From: Lentisphaerales bacterium
GTDB lineage: Bacteria > Verrucomicrobiota > Lentisphaeria > Lentisphaerales > Lentisphaeraceae
Assembly: GCA_022446985.1 (NCBI GenBank)
Contig: JAKVBD010000011.1
Span: 42,648-106,647, forward strand
DNA: 64,000 bases
Direction of reading: 5' to 3'
Shown here in pieces: positions 46,762 through 56,159 of the stretch (within the stretch, counting starts at the first letter, position 1; each line of letters begins with the position of its first letter). The notes beneath the pieces were generated by a model. It was not told where the DNA came from. It was given only the letters and a program-made list of their open reading frames with translations, and made no database searches. The translations under genes were made by a program, and so were the position numbers.

Positions 46762-47634
46762 TTAAGAGCCACAACCTCCATTACCACAACTGTCACCGCC
46801 CTCTGTACCACAGCCACCTCCTGCAGTAATAGAATCGTTTTCCTCAAGTTCATCACGCATAACATTGATGATCCGGCCATCCTGTTTCAAGCGAACAGTG
46901 GCACTTTCTTTTAAAAGCTGAATATCAATCACCCGGCCTTCACCGCCTTTGACGAAACAACGACTGCCAACCAGTGGCATTTCTTTGGCAATCATCATGT
47001 AGCCTTCATGCTCAAACTGTAAGCAACACTTAAGGCGACCGCATTGCCCGGAAATACCATTCGTATTTAGGCTCAAGCCCTGATCTTTAGCCATGCGGAC
47101 ATTGACACTTTGAAACTCGTGAATCCAGGTTGTGCTGCATAGAGAACGACCGCAACTGCCAATTCCTCCACGCATTTTTGCTACATCTCTTACACCAATT
47201 TGGCGCAGCTCCCCTTTAACCTGAAGTTTTCTGGCCAGTTCACGGACGAGATTCCTAAAATCAACTCGCGAGGGTGAGGTAAATTTAATAGTCAACTTTT
47301 TGCGGTCAAAACTCATATGAGTGTCAACCACAGTGATCCCCAATTTATGACTGTCTACTATCTCTACTGCCTGGCGCTGAGTTCGCTTATTGTGAATAAA
47401 GTTTTCATGAGCCTTACTTTGGTCATGTAAAGTTGCCCGGTGATTTATACTTGGCATCGACTTTTCATCAACACCCTCTGGTAATTCACCACGACAGGTC
47501 AAAATGCGCCCATAATCTTTGTGGTGTTCAAAATCGATGACCGCCCAGTCATTTTTCTTAAGGTGTAAATTTTCATCACCTATGCAGTCAGTGCGCATGC
47601 CTGCATCAAGCCAGACTTCGTAAACAAGTTTCAT
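46762..47634 (-). CDS. PSP1/RicT-like protein with Cys/Gly-rich tail
   Basis: 290 residues. The PSP1 C-terminal domain is clear: VDFRNLVRELARKLQVKGELRQIGVRD, then a cluster of cysteines CGRSLCSTTW and SGQCGRLKCCLQFEHEGY, as in RicT/YaaT, which bind iron-sulfur clusters in Bacillus. An extra tail GGGCGTEGGDSCGNGGCGS adds three Cys. RicT takes part in RNase Y maturation complexes in Firmicutes; here only one of the three partners is visible. It is immediately upstream of the O-antigen ligase-like gene on the same strand. Confidence 0.85.
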   Translation of the reverse strand: MKLVYEVWLDAGMRTDCIGDENLHLKKNDWAVIDFEHHKDYGRILTCRGELPEGVDEKSMPSINHRATLHDQSKAHENFIHNKRTQRQAVEIVDSHKLGITVVDTHMSFDRKKLTIKFTSPSRVDFRNLVRELARKLQVKGELRQIGVRDVAKMRGGIGSCGRSLCSTTWIHEFQSVNVRMAKDQGLSLNTNGISGQCGRLKCCLQFEHEGYMMIAKEMPLVGSRCFVKGGEGRVIDIQLLKESATVRLKQDGRIINVMRDELEENDSITAGGGCGTEGGDSCGNGGCGS

Positions 47635-47841
47635 ATATTTAAAAGGCTCCGGTAATATGCCTGAAAATCAAATTTTAATAGCAGTCATTCTACACAATAA
47701 AGGGACATAGTGCAAAAGCATCCTTAGGGAAATAATCAGCATATCAGGAAAACTGCGTCATTTGCTGAAAAGAACTGTAGAATATGGCCCAACCGTGACT
47801 ATTTTCATTTACTCTAAAGTTTTTAATTAAGGAGATGACAT

Positions 47842-48168
47842 ATGGCCTCAGATAAGGTTCTAACAATTGATGATAATAATTTCGCAAGCACTGTTGCTGA
47901 AGGTGTTACGCTGGTAGACTTCTGGGCTCCTTGGTGTGGTCCTTGTCGTATGGTTGCTCCAATCATTGACAAAGTTGCTGACGCTATCGGCGATACTGCA
48001 AAAGTTGGTAAATGTAACACCGATGACGCTGGTAACTCAGCTCAATCTTATGGCGTTTCTTCTATCCCGACTCTTATCATCTTCAAAGATGGTGAAGTTC
48101 AGGAAACTCTAGTTGGCGCTGCACAGAAAGAAGCTGACCTAGTTGCAAAAATTCAGTCTTACCTCTAA
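47842..48168 (+). CDS. trxA: Thioredoxin
   Basis: 108 residues, the standard thioredoxin length. The redox motif WCGPC is at 31-35 (WAPWCGPCRMVAP), preceded by VDFWAPW and followed by the cis-proline segment SIPTLIIFKDG. It reduces protein disulfides with NADPH via thioredoxin reductase (not in the window). GGAG precedes the ATG by 6-8 bases. A strong terminator follows, so it is probably monocistronic. Confidence 0.97.
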   Translation: MASDKVLTIDDNNFASTVAEGVTLVDFWAPWCGPCRMVAPIIDKVADAIGDTAKVGKCNTDDAGNSAQSYGVSSIPTLIIFKDGEVQETLVGAAQKEADLVAKIQSYL

Positions 48169-48193
48169 TTCGAGATAAGATGTAATAATTTTC

Positions 48194-48227
48194 AAGGCCG
48201 TGTCGTAAAAACGACACGGCCTTTTTT
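48194..48227 (+). terminator. Rho-independent terminator of trxA
   Basis: AAGGCCGTGTCGT, loop AAAA, ACGACACGGCCTT: a perfect 13-base stem with a T-run after it. One of the clearest terminators in the window. Confidence 0.95.
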
Positions 48228-48250
48228 GTTTTTAATTGATGGAATAAATA

Positions 48251-48796
48251 ATGAAAGCTGCTGTTTTATTTGCCGACGGTTTTGAAGAAATTGAAGCCGT
48301 AACTCCAGTGGATGTCCTCAGACGTGCTGGTGTCGAAGTCACCATGGCCGGGGTCTTTGGTATGGAAGCCAAGGGAGCCCGAGAAATAAGTATGAAAATG
48401 GACTGTCTCCTCGAAGACCTTTTTGTCGATGAGCTGGATGCTCTTATCCTCCCTGGTGGACTTCCTGGAGCACACCACTTAAGAGATAATGATGAAGTAC
48501 AACAAATAATTCAAGATGCTCATTCATTAGGAAAAATTGTCGCAGCCATCTGTGCGGCTCCTGTAGCCCTGGAACGCGCAGGAATAATCGAAGACAAAAA
48601 GATCACTTCACACCCTTCAAAGGAAGAAGAACTCCAGTGCTGTGAAGAATACACCACTGCCAGAGTAGAAGTCGATGGAAATATTATTACAAGTCGAGGT
48701 CCCGGAACATCACTGGAGTTTGCCTATGCAATCTGTGAAAATCTCGGACTTCACGATCAAGTGCAACAACTAAAGAAGGCCATGATATTCAAATGA
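48251..48796 (+). CDS. DJ-1/PfpI family protein
   Basis: 181 residues. The N-terminus ADGFEEIEAVTP carries the conserved Glu (E15), and the nucleophile-elbow Cys lies in AAICAAP (C101), aligned with Cys106 of human DJ-1. LILPGGLPGA and TSRGPGTS are also conserved. Members act as chaperones, glyoxalase or deglycase enzymes in stress; the exact activity is disputed. Its stop overlaps the next start by 4 bases, coupling it to the secreted esterase. Confidence 0.92.
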   Translation: MKAAVLFADGFEEIEAVTPVDVLRRAGVEVTMAGVFGMEAKGAREISMKMDCLLEDLFVDELDALILPGGLPGAHHLRDNDEVQQIIQDAHSLGKIVAAICAAPVALERAGIIEDKKITSHPSKEEELQCCEEYTTARVEVDGNIITSRGPGTSLEFAYAICENLGLHDQVQQLKKAMIFK

Positions 48797-49647
48797 TCAA
48801 AAAAATGTGTGTGTATTGTCTGCTATTTCTCATTTCCTTTAACTCCTTGGGAGTAACTAAACCCGATCTTGAATTTGCAAATGTAAATGGTCACAGCTTA
48901 AAATTGGACCTTTATTTTCCGGAACAAGTTCCCAAAAAACTACCTGTCGTTGTTTGGATCCATGGTGGTGGCTGGCATGCCGGGGACAAAAGTAAATGTT
49001 CAATAAAATGGATGACTGATCATGGCTTTGCTGTGGCATCCATTTCATACCGCCTTACTCAAGTAGCTTTCTTTCCCGCACAAATTCACGATTGTAAAGC
49101 AGCCATTCGCTGGTTAAAAGCAAATGCCCAAAAATATAATCTGGATTCTCAAAAATTTGCTGTAGCTGGTTCAAGTGCCGGAGGTATGCTGGCAGCTTTA
49201 GTTGGTACTTCTGGGGGCGATGATTTTTGTGAAGGTTCTGTTGGAGGCAATCTAAAATACTCTTCTTCAGTAAAGGCAGTCATTGATTTTTACGGTGCAA
49301 CAGATTTTGTTTTGCGCTCCAAAACCCAGCCCAAAAGAGCCAATGAACCAGGCTCTGTGGTCTATAAACTTTTAGGAGGCGGTGCAAATGAAAAAGTCGA
49401 ACTGGCCCAAAAGGCTTCAGCCATTACTTACGTAGATAAAAATGCCCCGCCATTTCTCGTCTTTCATGGGGCTAAAGACAAAGTCGTTTTACCTGACCAA
49501 TCAGAAGCCATCGCCAAAGCCTACAAAGCCTTAGGACTCGAACTTGACTATGTAGTTATTCCAAATGGCGGACATGGTGGCAAGGACTTCTTTACTCCAG
49601 AGACGAAAAAGAAAATGATCGACTTCCTCAAGAAGAACTTGCAATAA
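48793..49647 (+). CDS. Secreted alpha/beta hydrolase (BD-FAE/esterase-type)
   Basis: 284 residues. A signal peptide (about 1-20) is followed by WIHGGGWHAGDK (HGGG oxyanion hole), AGSSAGGML (Ser in GxSxG), HGAKDKVVLPDQ (catalytic Asp) and PNGGHGGKD (His). This is the HSL/BD-FAE-like esterase layout often found beside sulfatases and carbohydrate enzymes in marine bacteria. The substrate is likely an ester on a polysaccharide or a small ester. It is coupled to the DJ-1 gene by a 4-base overlap. Confidence 0.88.
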   Translation: MIKKMCVYCLLFLISFNSLGVTKPDLEFANVNGHSLKLDLYFPEQVPKKLPVVVWIHGGGWHAGDKSKCSIKWMTDHGFAVASISYRLTQVAFFPAQIHDCKAAIRWLKANAQKYNLDSQKFAVAGSSAGGMLAALVGTSGGDDFCEGSVGGNLKYSSSVKAVIDFYGATDFVLRSKTQPKRANEPGSVVYKLLGGGANEKVELAQKASAITYVDKNAPPFLVFHGAKDKVVLPDQSEAIAKAYKALGLELDYVVIPNGGHGGKDFFTPETKKKMIDFLKKNLQ

Positions 49648-49730
49648 GTTTATTTTTTAGCGAATACCATTGGTGCTCGTAATTAGTTAGTTTACTAGTG
49701 GAACTTTCTACGAAAAGTAGCACCGATCAG

Positions 49731-50399
49731 TCAAAACTTATAAACAAGAGATATCGACTTTACATCTATGCCTTCTTCACTTTCGATGCCGTCGAAACGT
49801 GTCCAGCTGCCAAGTAAGTATATCGAAGCACCAAGTTCCACTTTAACTCCAACGCCGTAAAGTAAATCAGTCCCATCTTCAGTGTCACTGGCACTGATAG
49901 AGGCAGTAGCATTACTACCTTTAATAGTTGATTCGTGACGCCAGTAGTGCAGGCCAGCCTGGGCGAGTACATGCACACGTTTAAAAACGGGGTATTGCCC
50001 GACTAAAGAGAAACTACCTGCTTCGTATTCTGAATCCAGGCTACCTGTAATTGTTGATGCATCGCTGGTGAGCTGTGCTGAAAAAGAACCATCGGTTTCT
50101 CCTAAATCGTACCAGCTGCCTTCAAGAGCAAAATAGTCATTAAATTGATAGCCTAGCATAAAATGAAAGCTGTCTGTATCGTCCGGTTGCCCACCACTTG
50201 CATTTGTGACGCCTATGCCTTCCTTTGCAAAAAAGTCTGCTACCATCATACTGCGATTATGGCCTACAACTTCGACCTCTCCAGAACCAATACCACCACC
50301 AAAATACCAACCGGGTTCTGCTTGCGTGGTTAAGGTAAATAATAGGCTGAATGTTGCAAAAAATGTATAAACTCTCATTTTGCTAAAACCCTTATACAT
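49731..50399 (-). CDS. Outer-membrane beta-barrel protein
   Basis: 222 residues. The ATG at 50399 has AAAGGAG 9 bases upstream. A second ATG 21 bases later (MRVYTFF) is also preceded by AAGGG and gives a cleaner signal peptide ending at TQAEPG. The mature part alternates hydrophobic and polar residues (WYFGGGIGSGEVEV, FMLGYQFNDYFALEGSWYDL, LYGVGVKVELGASIYLLGSW) and ends SISLVYKF with the C-terminal Phe typical of barrels. OmpA/OmpW-like eight-stranded barrel of unknown role. Confidence 0.85.
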   Translation of the reverse strand: MYKGFSKMRVYTFFATFSLLFTLTTQAEPGWYFGGGIGSGEVEVVGHNRSMMVADFFAKEGIGVTNASGGQPDDTDSFHFMLGYQFNDYFALEGSWYDLGETDGSFSAQLTSDASTITGSLDSEYEAGSFSLVGQYPVFKRVHVLAQAGLHYWRHESTIKGSNATASISASDTEDGTDLLYGVGVKVELGASIYLLGSWTRFDGIESEEGIDVKSISLVYKF

Positions 50400-50503
50400 A
50401 AGAAAATACTCCTTTGTAATTCGCTATAAAATGTACCTTCTAATTTATTCTAAATCCTATACATTTAACTTGCAATAATTTACAGAGTAAGGTAACAAAA
50501 AGA

Positions 50504-51436
50504 TTATGAAGAAGAACTTGAAGCAGGTTTCCTTTGCATTTTCTCAAGTAAAAATATTCCAAGTAAAACTACGGTGCCGCCAATCAGATAATTCCAGCTT
50601 AAGCTCTCATCTTCCAGAAGCAGTACTGATTCCAGTACTCCACAGACAGGAATGAGCATGCGGTAACCACTCAAGCGGGGAACATCGAAGATCGTTACCA
50701 GGTAGTACCAAAGTGAAAAAGCTGCAGAAGAAACAAATGCCAGCCATATAGTCAATAAACCCAGGGAGGCATTGAAATTCATTACTAATCCCCAGCTAGC
50801 ACCGGGTACTAGCAGCATTAAATACAAACCACCCAACATTAATGAAGCTCCCACTAAAAAATGAGGCGGAACTTTTCTGTTCATTGGCCTGACAAATAAA
50901 GTTGCAATCGTTCCACACAAACTGGAAAAAATAAAAAACAAACCACTTAAGTAACTATCGCCGCCGCCCTCCTTATTCATGACACATATGACCACGCCCA
51001 GAAAGCCGACACCAACAGCAAAAAATTGCTTAAAGTTCACCGATTCTGTTTTATCCACCATCGGTGCCAGTAAAACCCACCAAAAACTGCCGGTACTCAC
51101 CAAAATGGCTCCCAAAACTGCTGGAGCAACATTTAACCCCCAATAGAAAAGAATGTACTGCAAAACAACCTGAAAAAGCGCCACCAGCATTAAGCCTTTC
51201 TTCGGACAATTGCGCCAATAAAGCTTATTTTTTTGAATGAAGCCTAAAACAAAGATTCCTGCTATAAAAAAGCGAATTCCTGCAAATGCCATATGGTTTG
51301 CCAAAGGCTCTGTATCAAAATGTTTATGCGCCAAACGAATCGCCGGAAAAGCACTCCCCCACAAAAGGCTGCACAGCACCGCACCAATCGCCAGAAAAAA
51401 ACGGCTTTGCTTTATCTTCTCAAATGTCTTATTCAT
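50504..51436 (-). CDS. EamA-type drug/metabolite transporter
   Basis: 310 residues from the ATG at 51436 (MNKTFEKIKQ). An upstream GTG at 51469 would add 11 residues but has no ribosome site. Ten spans arranged as two EamA repeats: AVLCSLLWGSAFPAIRLAH in the first half and GTIATLFVRPMNRK in the second, ending FLLEKM. Family members export amino acids, nucleotides or drugs. It is not clearly in an operon. Confidence 0.88.
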   Translation of the reverse strand: MNKTFEKIKQSRFFLAIGAVLCSLLWGSAFPAIRLAHKHFDTEPLANHMAFAGIRFFIAGIFVLGFIQKNKLYWRNCPKKGLMLVALFQVVLQYILFYWGLNVAPAVLGAILVSTGSFWWVLLAPMVDKTESVNFKQFFAVGVGFLGVVICVMNKEGGGDSYLSGLFFIFSSLCGTIATLFVRPMNRKVPPHFLVGASLMLGGLYLMLLVPGASWGLVMNFNASLGLLTIWLAFVSSAAFSLWYYLVTIFDVPRLSGYRMLIPVCGVLESVLLLEDESLSWNYLIGGTVVLLGIFLLEKMQRKPASSSSS

Positions 51437-51581
51437 CGTCCACCAAAAATTGAGCTGCAATGTAAACACAGTTCAGAGGATTAACAGGAGAATTCCGCAC
51501 TATCTAAATTACTTACTTGTAATTCATTTATTTTGTGGATACTGTTTCCTGAATTTAAACATGCAAAAATAATGCAACTTT

Positions 51582-52175
51582 ATGATTTTAAGATTTCTTT
51601 TATTCAGCTTTACAACGTTCATCTGCCAGACTTTTGCCAATGATCAAGACCCCGGGGCCATTACCTTCCGTGACAACTGTAGCGCCTGTCATCAATTTGA
51701 CGGCAGTGGCAATGAAAGTATGAAAGCGCCTTCTTTAGCAGGTCTACCAAGATGGTATGTCAGTGATCAACTAAGGAAATTCAGAGGTGGTGAAAGAGGT
51801 GGAGACTCCAAAGATGCCCCAGGCCACCTCATGCATATGACTGCCTTCAAGCTTGATGACCGCATAATCGCTTACCTCGGACAATATGTCCAGAACCTCA
51901 AACCTGTGAATAATCGCCATACCAAAGATTTTGACTCAAAGGAAAAAGGAAAAGAACTTTACCTGAAAAACTGCAAGTCTTGCCATGGCGAAAACGGTGT
52001 GGGCAATAAACCGGATAGAGTTCCTCCCCTCGACAAACAACCGGACTGGTACCTGCTTAACCAAATGCACAATTTTGAGAAAAAATTGCGCAAACATTCT
52101 GAACAACAGATTCCCAAACTTTCAGAACAACAAATGAAAAATATCGCTGCCTATTTGACTGCACTCAAAAACTAG
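51582..52175 (+). CDS. Diheme cytochrome c (c4-like)
   Basis: 197 residues. A signal peptide (about 1-20) is followed by two class I heme sites: CSACHQFDG (about 32-40) and CKSCHGENG (about 131-139). The methionines that could serve as sixth ligands are MTAFKLDDR and the MKNIAAYL region. This is the two-domain c4 layout, which passes electrons in the periplasm to a terminal oxidase or another acceptor. No oxidase is in the window, so its partner is elsewhere. The next gene in the same direction is 139 bases on. Confidence 0.92.
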   Translation: MILRFLLFSFTTFICQTFANDQDPGAITFRDNCSACHQFDGSGNESMKAPSLAGLPRWYVSDQLRKFRGGERGGDSKDAPGHLMHMTAFKLDDRIIAYLGQYVQNLKPVNNRHTKDFDSKEKGKELYLKNCKSCHGENGVGNKPDRVPPLDKQPDWYLLNQMHNFEKKLRKHSEQQIPKLSEQQMKNIAAYLTALKN

Positions 52176-52314
52176 TTAAGAAATTACCCCTTAAAAAGAG
52201 AGCTCGAAGAGCTGAATCGGATTATTATTTATACTAAACTTGTACTAATGGTAATTCGTTAGAAATTCGAATTCAAAACAGTTCTTTGCTCAAATAAATT
52301 TACAGGGTTTTCTC

Positions 52315-53610
52315 ATGGCTGGCCAAAAATTTTCCAGACGCTCACTTTTAAAAGCAGCCACCGCAACTGCTGCTACCTTTAATATCGTTCCCCGTCATGT
52401 TTTAGGCGGTCAGGGCTACACTCCTCCAAGTGAAGAATTAACCCGGGCGATCATTGGCAGCGGAGCCATGGCTCAAAGCCATATGAAATATAAAGGTTCA
52501 CGAATACTGGCCATTTGTGATGTCGACAAAAAACATCTCGCTCATGGAGTGGAAACCTGCAAAAAGCAAGGCTTCAAAGTCGACACCTACCACGACTACC
52601 GTGAAATGGTTGCTAGAGATGACATAGACATCGTCAGTGTCGTAACTCCTCCCCACTGGCATGCTTTACAAGCAATTGCAGCTGCAGATGCCGGTAAAGA
52701 CGTCTGGTGTGAAAAACCCATGACAAGAACCATCGGTGAAGGTCAAAAAGTCATCGAAGCCTGTGAGCGCAATGGCACAATTTTTCGTATCAACACCTGG
52801 TTCCGCCTGGGTGACAACTTTTACGGCTCCGGTGTGACTGCTCATGAAATTAAAAAAGTCGTCCGTTCCGGCATCTTCGGCGGACCGCTGAGAATCGTCA
52901 TTGGTAAACATCAAGGCTTTAATTGGAAGATTGACATGTGGAGCGGCAAGTACAACCTTGAGCCACAAGCCGTCCCCAAAGAGCTCGACTACGACTTCTG
53001 GCTTGGCCCTGCTCCGGCAAAACCATACCACCCACATCGAGTTCACTCTTCATTCCGCGGTTACTGGGATTATGACGGTGGCGGTCTCGGCGACATGGGC
53101 ATGCACTATCTCGATCCGGTTCAGTACTATCTCGACAAAGACCATACAAGCCCTGTGAAAGTTGAAGTGGACACCGACCCTCAACACTACGATGCAGTTA
53201 AAAGCTGGCGTAAAGTGACCTATACTTATGATGATGGAACCCAAATAATCTTAGATGGCGACAACTCTATGACACATGCTCCATATATCGAAGGTCCTAA
53301 AGGAAAAATTTATAAAGGCTTCCGTTCAACAATACCTCGCCTAAGAGAAATGCTGGCTTCGATGCCGGATGTCGAACACCAAAATGGCGACTTCCATGAA
53401 TGTGTTAGAAATCGCAAAAAATTCGCTCTGAATGAAGTCAATGGTCATCGTTCAACGACAATGCTTAACATGGCAATTACTGCCCTGCAGTTAAACCGCA
53501 CTCTTCACTTTGACCCGGAAAATCAGGTCTACATAAATGATGATGAAGCGAATCGCTTTATCCACCAGCCGATGCGCGGCAACTGGAATCTCGATGGAGG
53601 AGTTCAATAA
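52315..53610 (+). CDS. TAT-exported Gfo/Idh/MocA oxidoreductase
   Basis: 431 residues. A twin-arginine signal (SRRSLLKAATATAATFNI) leads to a Rossmann fold with AIIGSGAMAQSH (NAD binding) and the EKPM motif in CEKPMTRTIGEG, which carries the catalytic lysine of the family. The C-terminal domain (GDMGMHYLDPVQYYLDKDHT) is Gfo/Idh-like. Exported members of this family act on sugars or sugar derivatives. The stop overlaps the HEAT lipoprotein start by one base (TAATG), so the two are coupled. Confidence 0.93.
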   Translation: MAGQKFSRRSLLKAATATAATFNIVPRHVLGGQGYTPPSEELTRAIIGSGAMAQSHMKYKGSRILAICDVDKKHLAHGVETCKKQGFKVDTYHDYREMVARDDIDIVSVVTPPHWHALQAIAAADAGKDVWCEKPMTRTIGEGQKVIEACERNGTIFRINTWFRLGDNFYGSGVTAHEIKKVVRSGIFGGPLRIVIGKHQGFNWKIDMWSGKYNLEPQAVPKELDYDFWLGPAPAKPYHPHRVHSSFRGYWDYDGGGLGDMGMHYLDPVQYYLDKDHTSPVKVEVDTDPQHYDAVKSWRKVTYTYDDGTQIILDGDNSMTHAPYIEGPKGKIYKGFRSTIPRLREMLASMPDVEHQNGDFHECVRNRKKFALNEVNGHRSTTMLNMAITALQLNRTLHFDPENQVYINDDEANRFIHQPMRGNWNLDGGVQ

Positions 53611-55451
53611 TGGTTATATCTAGACTTTTCTACGGACTCTCAACAATCAGCCTTGCTCTGCTTACTTCCTGCTCAAACTATGAACTGGATACCAGTCTGA
53701 CCTCAAAAATCCACAAATGGGCTCCTGGAAGCGATGATTCACAAGCCAGAATTTCTTTAAGAAGTGCAACTCACAGAGCCGCTCTTGAAAAAGAAAAAGC
53801 CGATTTTCATGAGAAGGACCTCATCTACGCGCTGCAAAATACCAAAGACATCGAAGCTCAAAAATTCTTCATTCACGAGTTAAAACTGATTGGTACAGAG
53901 CAATCAATTGATCCTCTCAGTCAGTTCTTGAAACAAGATGAACTGACAACAGATGCTATTATGGCTCTTCTTAGTATCAATGAAGCCGGATACGATGTCA
54001 GTGACGCCCTAAATGCCGCCTTGCCGAACACACAGGGAGAAACTCAAATTGCTCTTATCAAAGCTCTTGGTTCCATCCAAAGCGATGATTCCATAGAACA
54101 ACTTGAAAACCTGATGTTTTCACAAGATTCTGCACTGGCACTGAGCGCCATTCGATCTGTCGCCAATATTGCCGATGAAGATTCCTCTCCAAAGCTTTTA
54201 AAAACCATCGATAATTTTGAAAGCTTTCAACAAAGTAAAGTCATTCACTGGAACTTCCTCTATGCTCAGAATCTCGCTAACGAAGCCTCACAAGATGCCG
54301 AGACTCATGCTCTGGAAGTTCTATCAAGAATCGATAAAAATACCCAAACACACTTGTACATAAGTGGCCTGCAAACACTCTACAAAATCAAAGGAAATGA
54401 CTTTTCTCAAGACCTGATCCGCTATATAAATGACAAAAATCATCGTATAGCCGAAGGTGCTTCACGTCTCCTCACAAACAGTATAGACTCAAGTGTCAAT
54501 GATCTGCTTGTTGCTGCTTTTCCTAAGTCGGGTGAATTCTTTCAGGAACTGGCCTTAAAAGTCATCACAACACGAGGTGATGCCAATTCATCCTTACTCA
54601 TTGCCCGGTCTCTCAAAAGTCCTTCCCAAAAAGTACGTCTGGCAGCCTGTAACTTAAGCATAAAAGTTAAAGAGTCCATGGTTGTCCCCGGGCTTATAGA
54701 ACTGGTCAGAAGTGGCACAGACCTTGACCAAAAAAGTGCTGTAAAAGCTCTAAAACGAATTCCAAGCGATAAATCATCAGCCGCAATTCGCGAGGCTTAC
54801 ACATCTTCCGCATTTGCTGCCCAGGCCAAATTACTGCAGATTCTTTCTACAAAAAGCGATAGTCAAAATGCCGCTCTGGCACTGAAAGAAACATTAAGTC
54901 AGGATAAAAAAGTCAGCAAAGCTGCCTTTTCCGCTTTAAAAAATATCGCTGAATTTCAACAGCTGCCGCAGCTTCTGGTAATGACAAAAAGTGCTAAGAC
55001 ATCCAGTCTCATCCGTGGCTACCAAAATGCTCTGGTCACAGCCTCCTATGGTAAAGCTGAAGAATGCTCAAAAGCTATTCTTGCTGAAATTAGTTCTGGT
55101 GCCAGCAGCAAAGTAAATCTGGCGCTTATACAGGTTCTCGGAAGAGTTGGCAGTCAAACCGCCTTTAATGGTCTAAAAAAGCTTTACGAAGATGGTGCTG
55201 AAACCGTCCAAAAAGAAGCCATCAGAACTCTCGCCAAGTGGCAGGATATAAAGAACCTCAATGACCTCTTAAAAATTGCCAAAGCTTCACAAGGAACCAA
55301 CATAATCCTCATGAGTCGTGGTCTATCAAGCACTATAAGCAGTTCAACTTTAAAGCTTGAAGATAAAAAGAAATACCTCAAAAAAATTATCGATTTTTCT
55401 GACTCTCAGGAAAAAAAACGACTCAATGAAATGCTGAAAAAACTGCGATAA
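53610..55451 (+). CDS. HEAT-repeat lipoprotein
   Basis: 613 residues. A lipobox LLTSC at about 18-22 predicts a lipid-anchored protein. The rest is HEAT-type repeats (AIRSVANIADEDSSPKLL, QKVRLAACNLSIKVKES, KSAVKALKRIPSDKSSAAI, VQKEAIRTLAKWQDIK). No enzymatic motif. It is coupled to the TAT-exported oxidoreductase, so the two are probably a pair in the periplasm. A terminator follows. Confidence 0.88.
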   Translation: MVISRLFYGLSTISLALLTSCSNYELDTSLTSKIHKWAPGSDDSQARISLRSATHRAALEKEKADFHEKDLIYALQNTKDIEAQKFFIHELKLIGTEQSIDPLSQFLKQDELTTDAIMALLSINEAGYDVSDALNAALPNTQGETQIALIKALGSIQSDDSIEQLENLMFSQDSALALSAIRSVANIADEDSSPKLLKTIDNFESFQQSKVIHWNFLYAQNLANEASQDAETHALEVLSRIDKNTQTHLYISGLQTLYKIKGNDFSQDLIRYINDKNHRIAEGASRLLTNSIDSSVNDLLVAAFPKSGEFFQELALKVITTRGDANSSLLIARSLKSPSQKVRLAACNLSIKVKESMVVPGLIELVRSGTDLDQKSAVKALKRIPSDKSSAAIREAYTSSAFAAQAKLLQILSTKSDSQNAALALKETLSQDKKVSKAAFSALKNIAEFQQLPQLLVMTKSAKTSSLIRGYQNALVTASYGKAEECSKAILAEISSGASSKVNLALIQVLGRVGSQTAFNGLKKLYEDGAETVQKEAIRTLAKWQDIKNLNDLLKIAKASQGTNIILMSRGLSSTISSSTLKLEDKKKYLKKIIDFSDSQEKKRLNEMLKKLR

Positions 55452-55457
55452 ACTTAA

Positions 55458-55481
55458 AAGGCCTCTTTAATTTGAGGCCTT
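55458..55481. terminator. Terminator between the HEAT lipoprotein and the NeuA-like gene
   Basis: AAGGCCTC-tttaattt-GAGGCCTT with ACTTTTTTG after it on the plus strand. It overlaps the last codons of the NeuA-like gene on the minus strand (stop at 55467). Confidence 0.75.
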
Positions 55482-56159
55482 ACTTTTTTGTAGAATAAAC
55501 TCCATGTACTCCCAATCTTCTGGGGTGTCTAAATCCAAAGAGCTCACGGTATCCATCTCATACTTTTTGATTACTTCAAAATCATTATAAGAGCCATTTT
55601 TTAAGCTCTTTATGTTCATGATATAAATGGCGCCATTATAGTTGAAAACTTCTGGAACATCTTGTCTGAGGGTCGACTCCTCCCCAAACAACCTTTTTAG
55701 ATTTCCTTGCTTATCTTCGACAAAACTCACACAAATAGGATTATGCTCAGGCTTGCAGACAGAAACCAGCATATCTGTATTCTCTGAATACATTTCAAGC
55801 ATCTCTTTAACATGCTCAATTTTTCTCAAAGGGCTGGTCGGCTGCAGTAAAACAACTGCGTCATACTCTTTCCCAAGCTCTTCATAAAACTCTATGGCAT
55901 GCATGATAAACTCATAGCTGCCTGCTGTGTCCGTTGACAGTTCCTCCGGACGCTTAAAAGGTACTTTATAATCAAGTTCAGCAATACATGCCGCAATTTT
56001 ATCGTCGTCTGTAGAAACACAGATATCCTCATCCCCGGCAAACTCACGAGCCAACTCAAGGCTGTAGTGAATAAGTGGCTTTCCTGCCAACTCCTTGATA
56101 TTCTTTCCCGGAATACCTTTAGAGCCGCCGCGGGCCGGAATGAGGAATAAAAATTTCAT
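55467..56159 (-). CDS. Acylneuraminate cytidylyltransferase-like protein (NeuA/PseF)
   Basis: 230 residues. The signature IPARGGSKGIPGKNIKEL at about 6-23 binds CTP. STDDDKIA, LQPTSPLRK and the later SLDLDTPEDWEYMEF are conserved in the family. It activates a nonulosonic acid (sialic, pseudaminic or legionaminic) with CMP for surface glycans. The other sugar-synthesis genes are not in the window. Its ATG overlaps the DUF1456 stop by one base. Confidence 0.92.
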   Translation of the reverse strand: MKFLFLIPARGGSKGIPGKNIKELAGKPLIHYSLELAREFAGDEDICVSTDDDKIAACIAELDYKVPFKRPEELSTDTAGSYEFIMHAIEFYEELGKEYDAVVLLQPTSPLRKIEHVKEMLEMYSENTDMLVSVCKPEHNPICVSFVEDKQGNLKRLFGEESTLRQDVPEVFNYNGAIYIMNIKSLKNGSYNDFEVIKKYEMDTVSSLDLDTPEDWEYMEFILQKSKASN

